A stretch of 64,000 nt of DNA from Halichondria panicea (lineage: Eukaryota; Porifera; Demospongiae; Suberitida; Halichondriidae): contig NC_087381.1 of NCBI RefSeq assembly GCF_963675165.1, positions 4,030,001-4,094,000 on the forward strand, in the 5' to 3' direction. Shown one piece after another: positions 8,716-20,831 of this stretch. The first letter of the stretch is position 1. Every line of letters starts with the position of its first letter. Position numbers and translations under genes: made by a program. The notes beneath the pieces are model-generated. The model saw nothing but the letters and a program-made list of their open reading frames with translations. It searched no databases and was not told the origin of the DNA.

Positions 8716-9226
8716 GGACTGGGTCCTTCAATTATTGCTGATTCAGCTAAAACGAAGCTCCGCCCACGCTTTTTACCAGCAATTGTGCATAAAAATGGAT
8801 CTCAAACTGCTTAAATCTTTAGCTCTAATTCCGGAGTCCTAAACGCTCCTTGAAGCACTTACTTTTTAGTGTAGTAGCTAGTTCTAAGGCTAGTACAAAC
8901 AGTAATATTCGCTCCTTCAACTAAAGGTGAGATATTCTATAAAACATAGTTTTCTAACTTAATTTTTTACATGTAAAAGCTAATAACTTACTCTACGTAG
9001 TGCAGACGGCTCCTTCCGAATATTACTGTGTGTACTAGCCTTAGAACTAACTACTACACTAAAAAGTAAGTGCTTCAAGGAGCGTTTAGGACTCCGGAAT
9101 TAGAGCTAAAGATTTAAGCAGTTTGAGATCCATTTTTATGCACAATTGCTGGTAAAAAGCGTGGGCGGAGCTTCGTTTTAGCTGAATCAGCAATAATTAA
9201 AGGACCCAGTCCTTAATTCACCTGAG
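8702..9226. mobile_element. Foldback MITE, copy 1 (525-bp near-perfect hairpin)
   Basis: The two halves are inverted copies over about 230 bp each, meeting near 8960. The ends read CTCAAGTGAATTAAGG on the left and, reversed, CTCAGGTGAATTAAGG on the right. The same family occurs at 43100-44160. No coding capacity is seen. A 2-bp GT lies on both sides, so the duplication may be 2 bp. Alternatively the active ends are the TTAA words at the inner border. Confidence 0.9.
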
Positions 9227-9549
9227 GTGGCTACATCTACCTTACCTGTATTGATTTGTAGCTAGAGTGTTAATATTATTATGACAGTATACTAGTCATA
9301 TTCATGCAGTAGAAAATTTTTTTAAGTACGTGCTTGGTACTTGGTGTATATATGTATCTATTTATCGAATAGTTATAGCTTTATCATCTCACAGATGAAA
9401 TGGATGATAATTTGCATACGTTGTTGAACGAGAAGTATTAGCTGTTTGAAAACTGTTGACGAGTGCTGTGAAGATGGAGAAAAATGGATGATATACCTAC
9501 CATTATTTTTAACAGTTGTTTATTTTCGGTTCAAAACCCTTGCATATGT

Positions 9550-11880
9550 ATTGTTAACAAAGATGGGGCACATCGTTATCTGCCAAGATATTTTACAGTA
9601 CTGTTGCTGAAGGGATGTACAATGGTCCCACGGATATTGAAGAATATTAAAATATCCTGAGGAGGTTCGATTTGTTACTAAGAATCTTCGGATGCCCTTT
9701 GAAAGAATCATGCTCTTTATGGCATATTCCCGGCATATTCCCAACAATATATTCCCAGCAACATTAAACAGCAACGTGATAGTATCGCCTTTAATTGCTG
9801 TAAGGCATGTAAGGAGCTACTACATAGCATAAATAAGCTATCGTTAAAGTCTAGGAGTACAACGAGTACAACCACTGCTCTAATTATCCCATAGCAAAAT
9901 TGTTCCCATAGCAAAATTGTCCCCTGTAAGCCAAAAAGTGCGTCAATAAGACTATCATTGAACGAAAGGACATGTCTCACAAATTGTCTAAACTCACAAA
10001 TTGTCTAAATTGCAACCATTTGACTGTGAAGTTAACGAAAAGCAAAGTGCTGAATTACTGCAAATAGTCTCTGAAATCGACAATAATGGTTCAAAAATAA
10101 TGGTTCAAAAGTCATCAATGAGCTAATTGAAGAGCTAATTGAAGAGACAATATTTTAAGAGAGGCATGGCACCAGGACGTCATAGAGAGATTGCAGTATG
10201 AAAAAGATCAGCATAATTGCAGTAAGAGCTGTTGTTTCAGGGCAAATAAAATCACATACCTATCTCTTCTAGTTTCCAGGGCAGGGCAACTAAAAGCAAA
10301 GGTAACAAGTGGAGCAAAATAAGTATAAGGATGGGAAGTTCCTGAGTATTGGTTTTCTCGTTGCAGCTCTGGCAGTGTACTGTCGTAGTCCGGCAGCATA
10401 TGCAGCCCTTTTGAGTTTCAAGATGGTGCAACTTCCGTGTGTCCGTACTGCAAATTTGGAAGGTGCTGGTGATTGCACACCAAGGATTAAATTGATCAGG
10501 ACGCGCCATGTTAGAAAAATGTTAGAAAAATGTTAGAAAAAAATGAAGCTTCCAAGAAAACAGAAAACAGGTATGATAAAGTTGCTTAAACAATTAACTG
10601 TGTTTTAAAATAGTGATAATCGATGAAGTTAAGGTGTGTAGTTAATATCAGAGCCCTTAATATTCACTATATTATTCTAAAATTACAGGTTGGAATGAAA
10701 CTAATCTGGACTGTGCGATACATTGTGCGATGTTTTGTGGAGAGATGCCGCATTACACCAATAGCAAGCCGTTTACACGTTGTTCTCATGGATTCAATTC
10801 ACCAGTTTCATGTATGCGGTTTTGAGACTGATGCGGTTTTGAGTCTTCTAATATGACGATGGATGAGTGGCTCTAAACGTGGAGCATACGGGTGTGTTAT
10901 CTCGTGTGTTAAGTTATCTCGTGTGTTAACGAGATATGTTTATGTACAATATTTTATTTTTCAGTTTTCTTGATGGTTCTGAAAGCATTCAGCCGTCCTC
11001 TCCTCTCTCCATACACTGGAAAACTAGTACATTTTATCATTTGCCCAAGTCATCAGGATGTATAATTATTGTATGGTCGCTACCAAACACACGCACAAAA
11101 CACAAAACACACGCACACGCGCACACGCACATCCACACACGCACATCCACAGTTGAAAAATATGGTATCCGCACTGTTTCAGTCAAGATCACCGGAAAGA
11201 GGAGGAACGAGAGATTTTCAGATTGGGGAAGTAAACTTCGGTTGGTCTGTGCTTGAAGATTTGTACTCAAGAGAAATGTGTCGAATTCAAAGTGGTCAGT
11301 GTTCAAGAGTGCCCAAGCTAAAAAAAAGTCACATAGTTCGAGAATCTTGGACCCGTTTGAATGTGCAGCGTTATGGAGGTAAATTGGAAGTAATTATAAG
11401 TACATGCTTGCATGTCCCCCGTTTAGCAAGACGAAGTACTGGCTGAGTTGCGCGAGTATGCTCGCAGTAGTCCTACACCGAAAGATGCTAAATCAGTGGA
11501 AGCATTGATTCAATACCTGGAAGCTCTGAATAAGTTGTTTGAGAAGTCTTTGTTAGGCAGGAAAGTAAATGTTTACAACTGTCCAGAATGTCAGTACGAA
11601 GGGTGTCTCTACAGAAGATGGAAGGCAACAAGCGATGGAAAGTATTAAGTTTTATAACTTATACCTTTTATTTAAAGGCCACTTAATCCTGGATATTTTA
11701 TCAACCCAAGACGAGTGCCGTTGAGACTATTTTTGGGCAACTGAAACACACAACTAGTAGTAATCTAACGGCTGCTAATTACGAGATGGCAAAAGCAACT
11801 CTCCTCACCAAGTCTGCTTGTGTTTCCCAAGGTAATGGAACAGCTATTAAGACAATCTGAACTAGCCAAAAAGAAGAAAT
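9550..11880 (+). pseudogene. Decayed DNA transposase, P-element/THAP9-like
   Basis: Only scraps of frame survive. The best is at 10350-10450, reading ALAVYCRSPAAYAALLSF followed by QLPCVRT, which resembles the helix region before the catalytic core of P-element/THAP9 transposases (a 'SP.AY..LR....LP' pattern). A second scrap at 11439-11600 (LAELREYARSSPTPKDAK, then YLEALNKLFEKSLLGRK) has a helical C-terminal look. Many stops and at least four exact tandem micro-duplications interrupt the region. The assignment is from memory of the motif and is weak. Confidence 0.35.
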
Positions 11881-11992
11881 AGTATGTTGGAATTCATTTC
11901 TAATTGACATTTCTAATTAATAATTTTTTTCAATGCATACACTTTTAATTCATCCCTTAACGATACACTACCATCTATTACTTTACTGTTTT

Positions 11993-13269
11993 CTATGCAT
12001 GTATACTGCGTAGAAATTCATTGCATCTTGCATTAAATACTTTACTAGGTTCAATAGGGATATTGTCATCGATCTCGGCTGCAACGTGTATAAATTCATG
12101 GAGCAATGGAGCAAAATTTGGTTGGAGTTAATTTCTGTATTAGCAATGTCAAAAAGTTTATCCCCATGCTGCCGATAACGTTTATTGTTCAACTGTTCAA
12201 CTATCTTGATTTCTAAAGTATTCATCCATGACCAAAAGATAGGTTTGAAGAATGTTAGACCTCCTCGATCCAAGTACTGAACAACAAGTGCTTATCCGAG
12301 CTAGATAGTTTCAATGCATTAGAAAAATCTAACTGTTTGGTAATCTCATCCAGTCGCATTTCGTTTTTATTCACCTTTTCTTCTGCCTCGCGTTGTAATC
12401 CCTTCAAACGATCTAATGTTGACTTCAATGCCCAGCCACTTCAATGCCCAGCCACAAATTCTATGCACAGCTGTACTATCCGAAGGCTTAACATCATAAT
12501 ACCATAATGATCGTTGGAGATAGTACTAGCCATTTCTTGTCGAACGCCACAATGAATGGAGTTTAAAACAATTGCAATTACAGATTGCTGTGTTTCATAG
12601 AAACCTGAACCAAAGTCTTGTCTTTTCTGTTTTTTTCTCCTCACAAGTAAGAGACCAAGCCACCTTAAAAAAAGTTCAGATTCTTTGGCTGCAAAACTTC
12701 CACATACCTGGTACAGCTTTAGGTACTCATCCACAGAATACTTGATGTAACCTCGCTGGGCAAACATTCATGTACTCCCACAATTGAATCTTTTTAGAAA
12801 AGCTCCCCAGACAACTCTTTGTCAACTTGAATAATCACATCCTTGGTTATTTTACATACATCAACATTTACATCAACATTTGACACTGTCGCTTTCTCAG
12901 TAGCTGTTAATAGCACAGTTTTGGTTCCATTCTTTTTACGCTTCTTTATAGCTTTAGCCTTGTTTATAGGCCCTCTCTTACTTGTTTGGACTCTCGCTGA
13001 ATTTACAAGTACATCTACAGCTTCAGAACTTTTTAAAGCTGCAACAAATGGGTGTACAACACATAGCTAATATATCACATGGCATGCAAGCTAGATCAAC
13101 ACACATCAGGCTAGATTAACAGCAATATTAGACTACATGCAGCTGCCAATTAGTGACCAGGTCCTAGTCCTAGCTAGCTAGCCGGATAAATAGCGATATC
13201 GACTATTAGCTACTACTCACCTCTCTTTCTAGTAGTTTTCACCTCTTCTTGGACTAGTCCTACCTCCAT
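11993..13269 (-). pseudogene. Unrecognised spliced gene, broken by micro-duplications
   Basis: Read on the minus strand, exon 1 starts at the ATG at 13269 (MEVGLVQEEVKTTRKR) and ends at a good donor (AG|GTGAGT) at 13221. Exon 2 starts after ttgttgcag at 13038, in phase, with a lysine-rich NLS-like stretch (GPINKAKAIKKRKKNGTK). A central part of about 110 codons follows (GYIKYSVDEYLKLYQVCG, then RWLGLLLVRRKKQKR). The C-terminal part has a coiled-coil look (STLDRLKGLQREAEEKV) and ends at a TAG at 11993. Exact tandem repeats of 16 bp (12424-12455) and 8 bp (12098-12113) break the frame. No family recognised. Confidence 0.45.
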
Positions 13270-14160
13270 CGCATAATCAGAAACGGTTTAGAACTTTTGC
13301 GCCTCTCACGTGCAAATCTATTGCGTATTTTTGTATGAAGCTATATTTATGCTCGTGGGCTGTTGCATGGCCTCTTCTCTTATACGCCCTTGGTAGAGGC
13401 AGCCACTAAGTCATGATGAACACCTTAAAAAGTAATCCGCCATGCTTGCCTCTACCAAACTAATGTTGTGGACTAATGCTGTGGGTGCAGTTAGCAAACA
13501 TCATCTCTGCCTGACGGTTTGTTTGATTAGTCTCAAATTGTCTGACTGTACGAGCTTAATCACAGAGCTTAATCACATGAGGGCCACTTAAAAACACTCC
13601 ACTTAAAAACACTCTTGCAAGCTTCTGTCCTTTGACCTCCCACACGAAACTCTCGCCAGCCTACACTCACAGCTCATCACTTCATGGACGAAGGCGAAGG
13701 CGAACACCACTGTCTACCAGAACTTTCAAAAAAACTAAGAATTCACCACCACGTAATATTTGCTCTGTACCAATAATATTGTTGAGCATCTTTATTATAC
13801 TCAGGTTTATACTCAGGTCAGTTATTTTCAGGTCAGTTGTCCAGAGGCATCATGTGTTTGACGTTGAGCATGCGCATTAGATTGATGAAGCAGTATGCCA
13901 GCACCTTACTCTCTAGACCTCAGGTGGCGGATGGTGTGGCTCAATTTACATGAAAGAAGGGCAGCACAGACCCTGTCCATTTCAGAGAGAACGGTTGTCT
14001 AACCAAGTTTCAGCCACTTGCTCACGTCCTATTGGAGATCCTCAAACTACTATCTGAAACCCCTAGTAACCCCTAGTACGTCTAAAAGAGCAAGTTGTAT
14101 GGCAAGTTTTGAGTCAGCACTATACAACATGCATGCAGCGCCCTAAAGTATAATTATGGG
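13270..14160. other. Spacer with no recognised gene
   Basis: Short open frames only, none with a recognisable composition. Contains a 15-bp exact tandem duplication at 13585-13614. Confidence 0.5.
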
Positions 14161-14189
14161 ATATACCATGTCGCTTTACAGCAGTCAGA

Positions 14190-14600
14190 TGAGTTGAGAG
14201 CAAGATTTATGGCTAAGATTTCTACGTACGATCCTGGAACTCTAATTTGGAGTGGTCATGATAAATGAGAAAGTATGGCTACAGTATGCCCTGAGGGGTA
14301 CGTCCTATTGAGCTTGTCCGAGGAGTTAGCCATGATGGAATGCAGGATGTTTTCTTAGCCCAAGGGAAAATCAATGGGAAAGATTTGGTCATTTTGTTGA
14401 GGACTACTACTGAGTTGTTGACATGACAGGGGCACATTTAGTATTTTTACCCACATACTCACCTGACCTTAACCCTGCAGAATTAGTTTTGGTAAAGTTA
14501 AATCAGACAACAACACACTTTTCCATTCCAGACACTGTGGTTACGATGTGGGAATTCTATTACAAATTTGTAAAGTGTGTACCGTCGTGATTGACTTGCA
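14190..14600 (+). pseudogene. Tc1/mariner (IS630-type DDE) transposase relic
   Basis: Scattered plus-strand frames keep the C-terminal landmarks of a Tc1/mariner transposase. The clearest, near 14450-14490, is FLPTYSPDLNPAELV, the motif holding the last catalytic Glu. Upstream words (SGHDK, then RPIELVRG) fit the middle of the catalytic domain. Stops and frame shifts are frequent and no terminal repeats are evident, so this is a dead fragment. It resembles the transposase at 61534-62547 in type but is clearly diverged. Confidence 0.6.
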
Positions 14601-15079
14601 CTAATTTTACTTATGGTGCACTTCCCGTCAGATATGCTTAGGTGAGATAGCATTATTTGAAAAATATCGGTATCGGTAGCAAGGACGACATATGTCGTCC
14701 AAAACCCTCATTTAATAGTTTTGTTTCGCTAGTGATTACCACTTAACACTACGTGCATGGTTACACTTTTTTCCCTACGTTTATTTACACCATGCACACT
14801 CTTGTGTGTATTGTTCTCTTGTGTGTATTGTTGTAAGGAAATCGATTTTTAACATTGGTATAGTGTAATTGATATTCAAATAAGTATACTAGTTATGTAC
14901 TGTGCAGATCTGTCCAGATCTGGACCCTCATGGCAAAAAACTCATAAATTATTTCAAGCCACTATAATTATATCTTTTTCTGTTGCAAGTCATCATCAGA
15001 ACAAGTCGTCATCAGAAGCTTGATGAAGCTAATGTGTGCTAAGCTGGAAGGTACGATGAACTACTGCATGTAGGCATTC

Positions 15080-16070
15080 CGGAAGTGAAATTTTTTCGAA
15101 ATATTTTTATCCGCATAATTGTTCGTGGCACAAAGTTGTAGAGGACTTAAAGTGTTGTTGAAGGACCTCAAAACGCTTTCTGGGGTTATCAAAGGTGCTG
15201 ATTAACGAGGTAAGCTTTGTTTCTTCCCTTAGTGAACGCTTTTACCTGATGTTTATATGAAACTGTGGAGATATTCTGAATGCAAAAGAATGGTACTCTA
15301 TCTTTCTGAAAGAAACACATACATAATTAAACCATCATTAGATACATAGCCTGGCATGCCTAAATCATTCTGGGAGTGTACATATTTGACGCTAGACAAT
15401 AAAAGGTCTGTTTACATAGTGACTATTTGTTTAGATAGGTTCTAATTTCCGATATCAAGGATCTGCACCCGTCCCACATAACTGTAGAAGACTCAAGTGT
15501 AGTTTAAATACCTCAAAATTTAAATACCTCAAAACGCTTTCTGAGCTTATCAAAGGTGCTGATTAACGAGGTAAACTTGATTTTTTTATATGATACTGGA
15601 GATATTCTGGTAAATTTTGGTACTCATTCTTTTTACATGCATGTAGTTAAACATACATGTAGCCTGACAGTGTTATGCTTATGTCATTCTGGGAGTGTAC
15701 ATGTTTGACGCTAGACAATAAAAGTTCTGTTTACATAGTGACTATTTGTTATATAGGCACTAATGTCCGATGTCTAAGGTCTGTACCTGTGGCACAAGAC
15801 TGTATATAGACGACTCAAGTGTTGTTTAAATTATCAAGGGTGCTGATCAACAAGGTAAGCTTGATTTTTTCCCCTTGGTGAATGTTTTCACTAGGTTTTT
15901 ATATGACACTGGATTTATTCTGTGTGCAAAATTGTACATAGTTAAACCATCATTAGGTACATGTATACACATAGCCTGTTATGCTTAAGTCATTCTGGGA
16001 ATGTACACTGTATATACAGCTACACAATTAAAGGTCTGTTTACATGTGACTATTTGTTTATATAGGCACC
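15080..16070 (+). repeat. Three tandem exon-intron units upstream of the 16-kb gene
   Basis: Units of roughly 310-350 bp repeat at about 15090-15430, 15430-15760 and 15760-16070. Each carries the words aaaggtgctgattaacgagg|taag (exon end and donor), cattctgggagtgtaca, then ggtctgtttacatagtgactatttg and an acceptor-like tatag. The sequence after the acceptor resembles the coding start of the next gene (ggcaccaatgtctgat) in each unit, more decayed in the earlier ones. They look like successive duplications of a leader exon with its intron. Confidence 0.8.
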
Positions 16071-16071
16071 A

Positions 16072-19000
16072 ATGTCTGATTTCAAGGATCTGTACCCCAC
16101 CCTGACGTCTGTGGGGCTAACGTCTGAGCGTCTCTTGGCAGTAGCAGATGATTCTGACCAAGGATCAGATATTGAAGCTCTCAATGTGCCTGCATCACAT
16201 ATAACAAACCAGTTTGTTTTGGAGCTGTATAACTTCATGAACAGAAATTCGCCCTGCACTTTCTATGTGCTGTGGTGTTGGATGTCATCCTTGTTTTCAG
16301 CCAAACGCGAGCAAGAAGAATTTCCTACCATCAAATCGATTCGGCAAAGTGTGCTTCGCTTGTCTGCAAAGTTTATGAACCTAAAGAAAATGCCATCCTC
16401 CAGTGACAAGGTCACCATGATTGCTGAGTTTAAGGCTCACTTATACTCCTTACCTCGGGTCTTTGTTTCACAAGGCAAAGTTGTTGTTTCCACTGATACT
16501 GGTGGTGAGGGCAGTAGTTGCTCATCATGTGCAGAAATGAAGAATGTTGTAAAACAATCAAGACAGAAAATGTACGCTGCTCGAAGGAATGGACAAAAGC
16601 GAACTAAAAGGAGAGATGATACTATTAAGGATCAGGCCCAAGAACTCAAGAAAGACAAGAAAGCTATAGACATGCTCCAGAAACAGGCCACTAAGAGTGC
16701 CAAACAAGTGACTTCACTCAAGGCAAAGGTTGATCGACTGAGACACCGGGCTTCCTATTGGAAATCAAAGTTCTCAGAAATCAGTGGAGGTGAAAACTGT
16801 GAGGAACTGGATGAACTAGAACGAGAGTACGGACAGAAACAGAATCTACTTGTAGAAGAAGTCAGGAAGCTTGAATATGACAATGCTGAACTAAAGGACA
16901 AAGTTGATGAAGTGATGTCAGACAATATTGTCACATTCGAAGGGGGGAAATACACCAATGATGTCCGTGCTTGTTGTTATGAATTGCTTTCGCTTAATGT
17001 TGGTGTCAACAATGTCCGGTCAGTGATTGAGAGTGTACTGACAAATCTAGTGCACAAGAAAGCTGACCGTCTACCCAAAAGAACTGCAGTCTGCCAGATG
17101 ATGCTCGAGTGCTTGACAGTCGCTCAAGCACAACTAGGTGAACAACTGGGCTCTGAAGATGGTGAGCACTACACACTACAAACTGATGGTACGACCAAGC
17201 ATGGCCACCATTTTTCCACATTTGATCTGGCCACTTCAGAAGAAACATACACTCTAGGGCTGCGACACGTGTTTTCAGGGTCAGCACAGACAACATTGGA
17301 TACTTTCCGAGAGATTCTTGATGACTTAGATGTCTTGATGACTTAGATGTTGTGAGACAGGAAATTGGGCAGTCGAGCGTGTCATCAAAGATAGTATATA
17401 AGTTGAAGAACACCATGTCTGATCGACATGCTGCCGAAAAGCTCTTCTCTACTCTGTTATCTGATTACCGAGCTAGTATCCTACCTGACATTGTGGACAA
17501 TTGGGACGATATGACTAGTGGGGAACAAGAACAACTTACCCGGATGAATAACTTTTTTTGTGGGTTACATTTTCTGATCGCCTTAGCAGACTCAGCAGAA
17601 GAGACACTAAAGGTATGGGAGGCTGCAAACAGTGAGGAAGAAAGCACCCCAAATTCGAGGAGCTCAGGAACACAAAGGCTCATACGGACAGCATGCAAAG
17701 CATTCCACCACCGCGGGTCTGAACAGTCTGGTTGCTCCACTCATTTCAGAACCTTCTTACGACAGAATGGAATAGCAAGGCTACCACTAGCTTCCTTTAT
17801 TGGCAATAGGTTTAACATTCTATTCTATGATGCTGCAGGAGTGTTCTTCTTGAAGTCACACATGACAGAATATTTGTTGAAATACCATGGGGCAAATCTC
17901 AACCTACTCCTGCAAGCTGTTCTGAAAGACCTCAAGTCACCACTTCATATCGCAGGGTGCAAAGCTTTGGGAATAATTGACAAGTTGGTTAGTGGTCCTT
18001 TTTGGCGCTACTTGCAGACCTCTACATTGTCAATCCTGAAAATGGGTGAAGTCTATACCAAGATGAGAGACAGGATGCAAAAGTGGAGTGACGACGCTCA
18101 GTGTGTTTTAGACAACGAAGCCATTTTGTTCCCAGAGACCACATCGTTTCAGGACGAAGTGATGGATGCATTGTACGCTGAGACAGAGAATGATGCACTA
18201 GTTCAGGAGTTGCTTCAATTGTTATTTAAGAGCTTTGCCCTAACAATGGAACGACTAATGCCTGACCACTTACCTGGAGGTGAATTCCATGCTGTATCAG
18301 ATCCTGTCATTGTGGCACAGACATCATCAGTACCTTTGAGTAATGTAATGCCAGAGCGGGATTTTGCCCTTCTCGACAGGTTCATGGGTCAAAAACCAAA
18401 CGCTACTTACATTGCACTGGAGTCTATGATCTTATTCTCCCAGAACAAGACATCTGCTTGGCTCAGACAGAAGAGTGAGGAAGAAAAAGAGACTTCTGAA
18501 TGCTTCTCGTAAACTCTCCAAAGTCCACAAACAAAATTTTCGGAAACGGACTGACGAAATCAAAGCAAAAAGGTTGGAATTGCTTCTGCAAAGAGAACGT
18601 GAGCTGTCAAAGAAACATGAGAAGGAGCTAAAGGACAAGGAAGAGCTAACTCTAAAGATACAAACTTATGGCCTTTGGACCAGCAGTAGTGAGGTACAGC
18701 TACAGTTGAGTAAGATGAAGACAAAGAAATCAAAATTAGAAGGTGTGAAAGCCCAGATCAACTTTCGCCGGAAAGTGCTCAGTCAGCAAAATGAAAAGCA
18801 CCTGTTCCAATTTTCTCATGATCGTCGGCCCTTGACAGTTCAAGAACTGTGTAGCAACCTGTCTAAGTTGCTTCTTCCCGTACCAACACATGCACAGTCA
18901 AGAGTACCTGAACACAGTGATCTTGTGAGAGACCCCGAACTACTTTTGTATAGGCGAGTCAAACATCTGTTCACCGTTGATGGCACTGATGTTTGGTACA

Positions 19001-19125
19001 GTGGAACTGTGATTTCCTATGATGCTGTGTCTAAGCAATTTAAAGTAGCATACGACAATGAAGAAGAAACATTCTCTTTTCCTCTGCTAGATGATTTACT
19101 TTGTGGTGACTTAAAGATTTTATAA
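16072..19125 (+). pseudogene. Large transposon-like protein with Tudor-like C-terminus (two frame shifts)
   Basis: Three consecutive frames (16072-17346, 17352-18512, 18475-19125) form one product of about 1,000 residues with no other stop. The first break is an exact 17-bp tandem duplication (17316-17349) and the second is a one-base shift near 18490. The N-terminal third has a basic coiled coil (about residues 165-300). The central part carries conserved-looking words (LQTDGTTKHGHHFSTF, MNNFFCGLHFLIALAD, FIGNRFNILFYDAAG) that I remember from repeated, uncharacterised cnidarian and mollusc proteins and that may hold an RNase H-like core. A second coiled coil precedes a C-terminal Tudor/SH3-like domain (DVWYSGTVISYDAVSKQFKV). 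Probably the transposase of a DNA transposon, superfamily not recognised. Confidence 0.65.
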
Positions 19126-19884
19126 TGCATAGTCATGTCTTTTGTCATTTTTATAATCTATATTTCTGTGTCTTTTGTCATTCTTATGATATAATCTGAT
19201 TCTCCTGTCTTTATTCTCTATGTGTGTCAAATTTGATGTTATAAAACTCAATACAACCTTAGAAATATGTCTTTAACTAAAGCCTACAGTTGGAATTCAA
19301 TTGGAATGTGCGGTTTGTGCCATTTCCTGTGTTCTAATTTAAGGAAATTGTGGAGAAATTTTACAACACTTATAGTGTGCTAATCAAGCTCTAACTCTGC
19401 AACAGTTGAACCAATCGCTACTTGTCATATATCATTTTGATCAGAAAAGACTGTAGAATAAGCTAGTGAGCAAAGCTATTGCATGCAGTGTAGTTTGAAT
19501 TTCCTGCGAAATCACTACTGCATGGTATAATGTGTATAGTATAATTGTGTTTACTGTCTCCTATAGGTACGTCAGTAAAACGTGCTCAAGTTTGCAGTGA
19601 CCCTTTGAAAGAAGAGTTGTTACCAACATAATGGTTTCTATTTTTAGGTATTTTTGGTTTTCTCTAGGCAGACTATCTCAGCAAACGCCCTGAAAAAAGT
19701 ACTTTTCAAGTAGGTTGAATACATTCAAGGTTGAATGTTGAAGTGAGTACTCACACCACTAAACCACAAACCTGACTAAACCAAAACCTGATATGATCTA
19801 TCTACATGTGTAGGTGGCTGTCACAGCCTGTCACATTATGCAGCACTAACTTTAGATGTGTGTGGGTGTGTGGGTGTGCATGTG
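19126..19884. other. Spacer holding one arm of a long inverted repeat
   Basis: No gene seen. Bases 19698-19778 (starting gtacttttcaagtaggttg) are matched in inverted orientation at 23168-23245, about 3.4 kb away, over roughly 80 bp. This is probably a pair of copies of one small repeat. Confidence 0.6.
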
Positions 19885-19888
19885 TTAA

Positions 19889-20790
19889 CCCTTTCCCGGC
19901 TTTAATTAAAAAAACAAAATACAGAATAAATACATATTTTTCTACAATGCATTGAAATCACTTGCAACTATTTCCTACAGGTAGCCCAGATCCTGGGGGT
20001 ACCATGACATCATCATCGTTACCTAGCAACTGACCACCCCCCACTAATTAACGATTTTTTACACATTTCACATTTCACAATTATGAACATAAAGAATATT
20101 GTATGAAGGCATGAAGTAACTAAAAACACTAAGTAAGTGTTCTCAATGTTCTCACGGTGACATGGTTCAATCAGGATCAGCAGAAACTTCTCTGCGAGGT
20201 CGTATCGGCAGACGCTCTTTTCCCGGGAAATGTTTTCTTCACCTGTTTTCTTCACCTACACACAGGTTTACAAGTTCAATGGTGGCTCATGATGTCCACT
20301 TGTGTACTAACTAGACTAAGCATACCATACTGAAGCTATCCAGACTACATATGATACTCCATAGTTTCTTACAAGGTCCAGGACTTTGGTTCATGCTCAG
20401 GAGCTTCTTCCTCCGGCTCTTCAGGCTCTATGTTTATAGCTTGACCTCTGAGAAGTAGTTTCCTCTCTTGGTATGATCCCAGTCACTATCCTCTTACTCA
20501 ACAAGGCCATAAGTATCGTTATTCTCACTGTCTAGCTGCCCTAAGTACAACCTCGCTGAGGTTGTACTACAAAGATCTTGAAGCCATTATCAAACGGTCA
20601 CTTTTCTTTCGACAGTACTGCACAAAGCGTACCTCGAGGCAAGATATTAAAGATACCATGTGAAAGAGCAGCCCAATGCGCATGTGCTGGTACCTACAGC
20701 GTGCGCATAGCTCCAACACAGCGCCCACAACGATTTTTTGAAAATTATCACTACCGCTGCCGTCATATGACGGCTAAAGCCGGGAAAGGG
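19889..20790. mobile_element. piggyBac-type non-autonomous element, copy A
   Basis: TTAA occurs on both sides (19885-19888 and 20791-20794). The element begins CCCTTTCCCGGCTTTA and ends with its inverse. TTAA duplication and CCC ends define piggyBac-type elements. The interior has no intact gene. An inverted copy lies at 21403-22158 and a worn copy at about 56490-57110. Read in reverse, the interior resembles a short acidic first exon, so it may be a deleted derivative of a coding element. Confidence 0.85.
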
Positions 20791-20831
20791 TTAACTAAAA
20801 TTTAGCTGCTATTTTCAACATTATTATTACA

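Noticed and set aside
11037-11306. Minus-strand frame with Cys/Val/Ala-rich centre
   Set aside because: It crosses a CA-rich microsatellite (11090-11150). The composition comes from the repeat.
16072-19125. Considered as a giant-virus or Maverick/Polinton gene
   Set aside because: No polymerase B, packaging ATPase, capsid or retroviral-type integrase nearby. A coiled-coil plus Tudor-like protein fits a DNA transposon better, though unproven.
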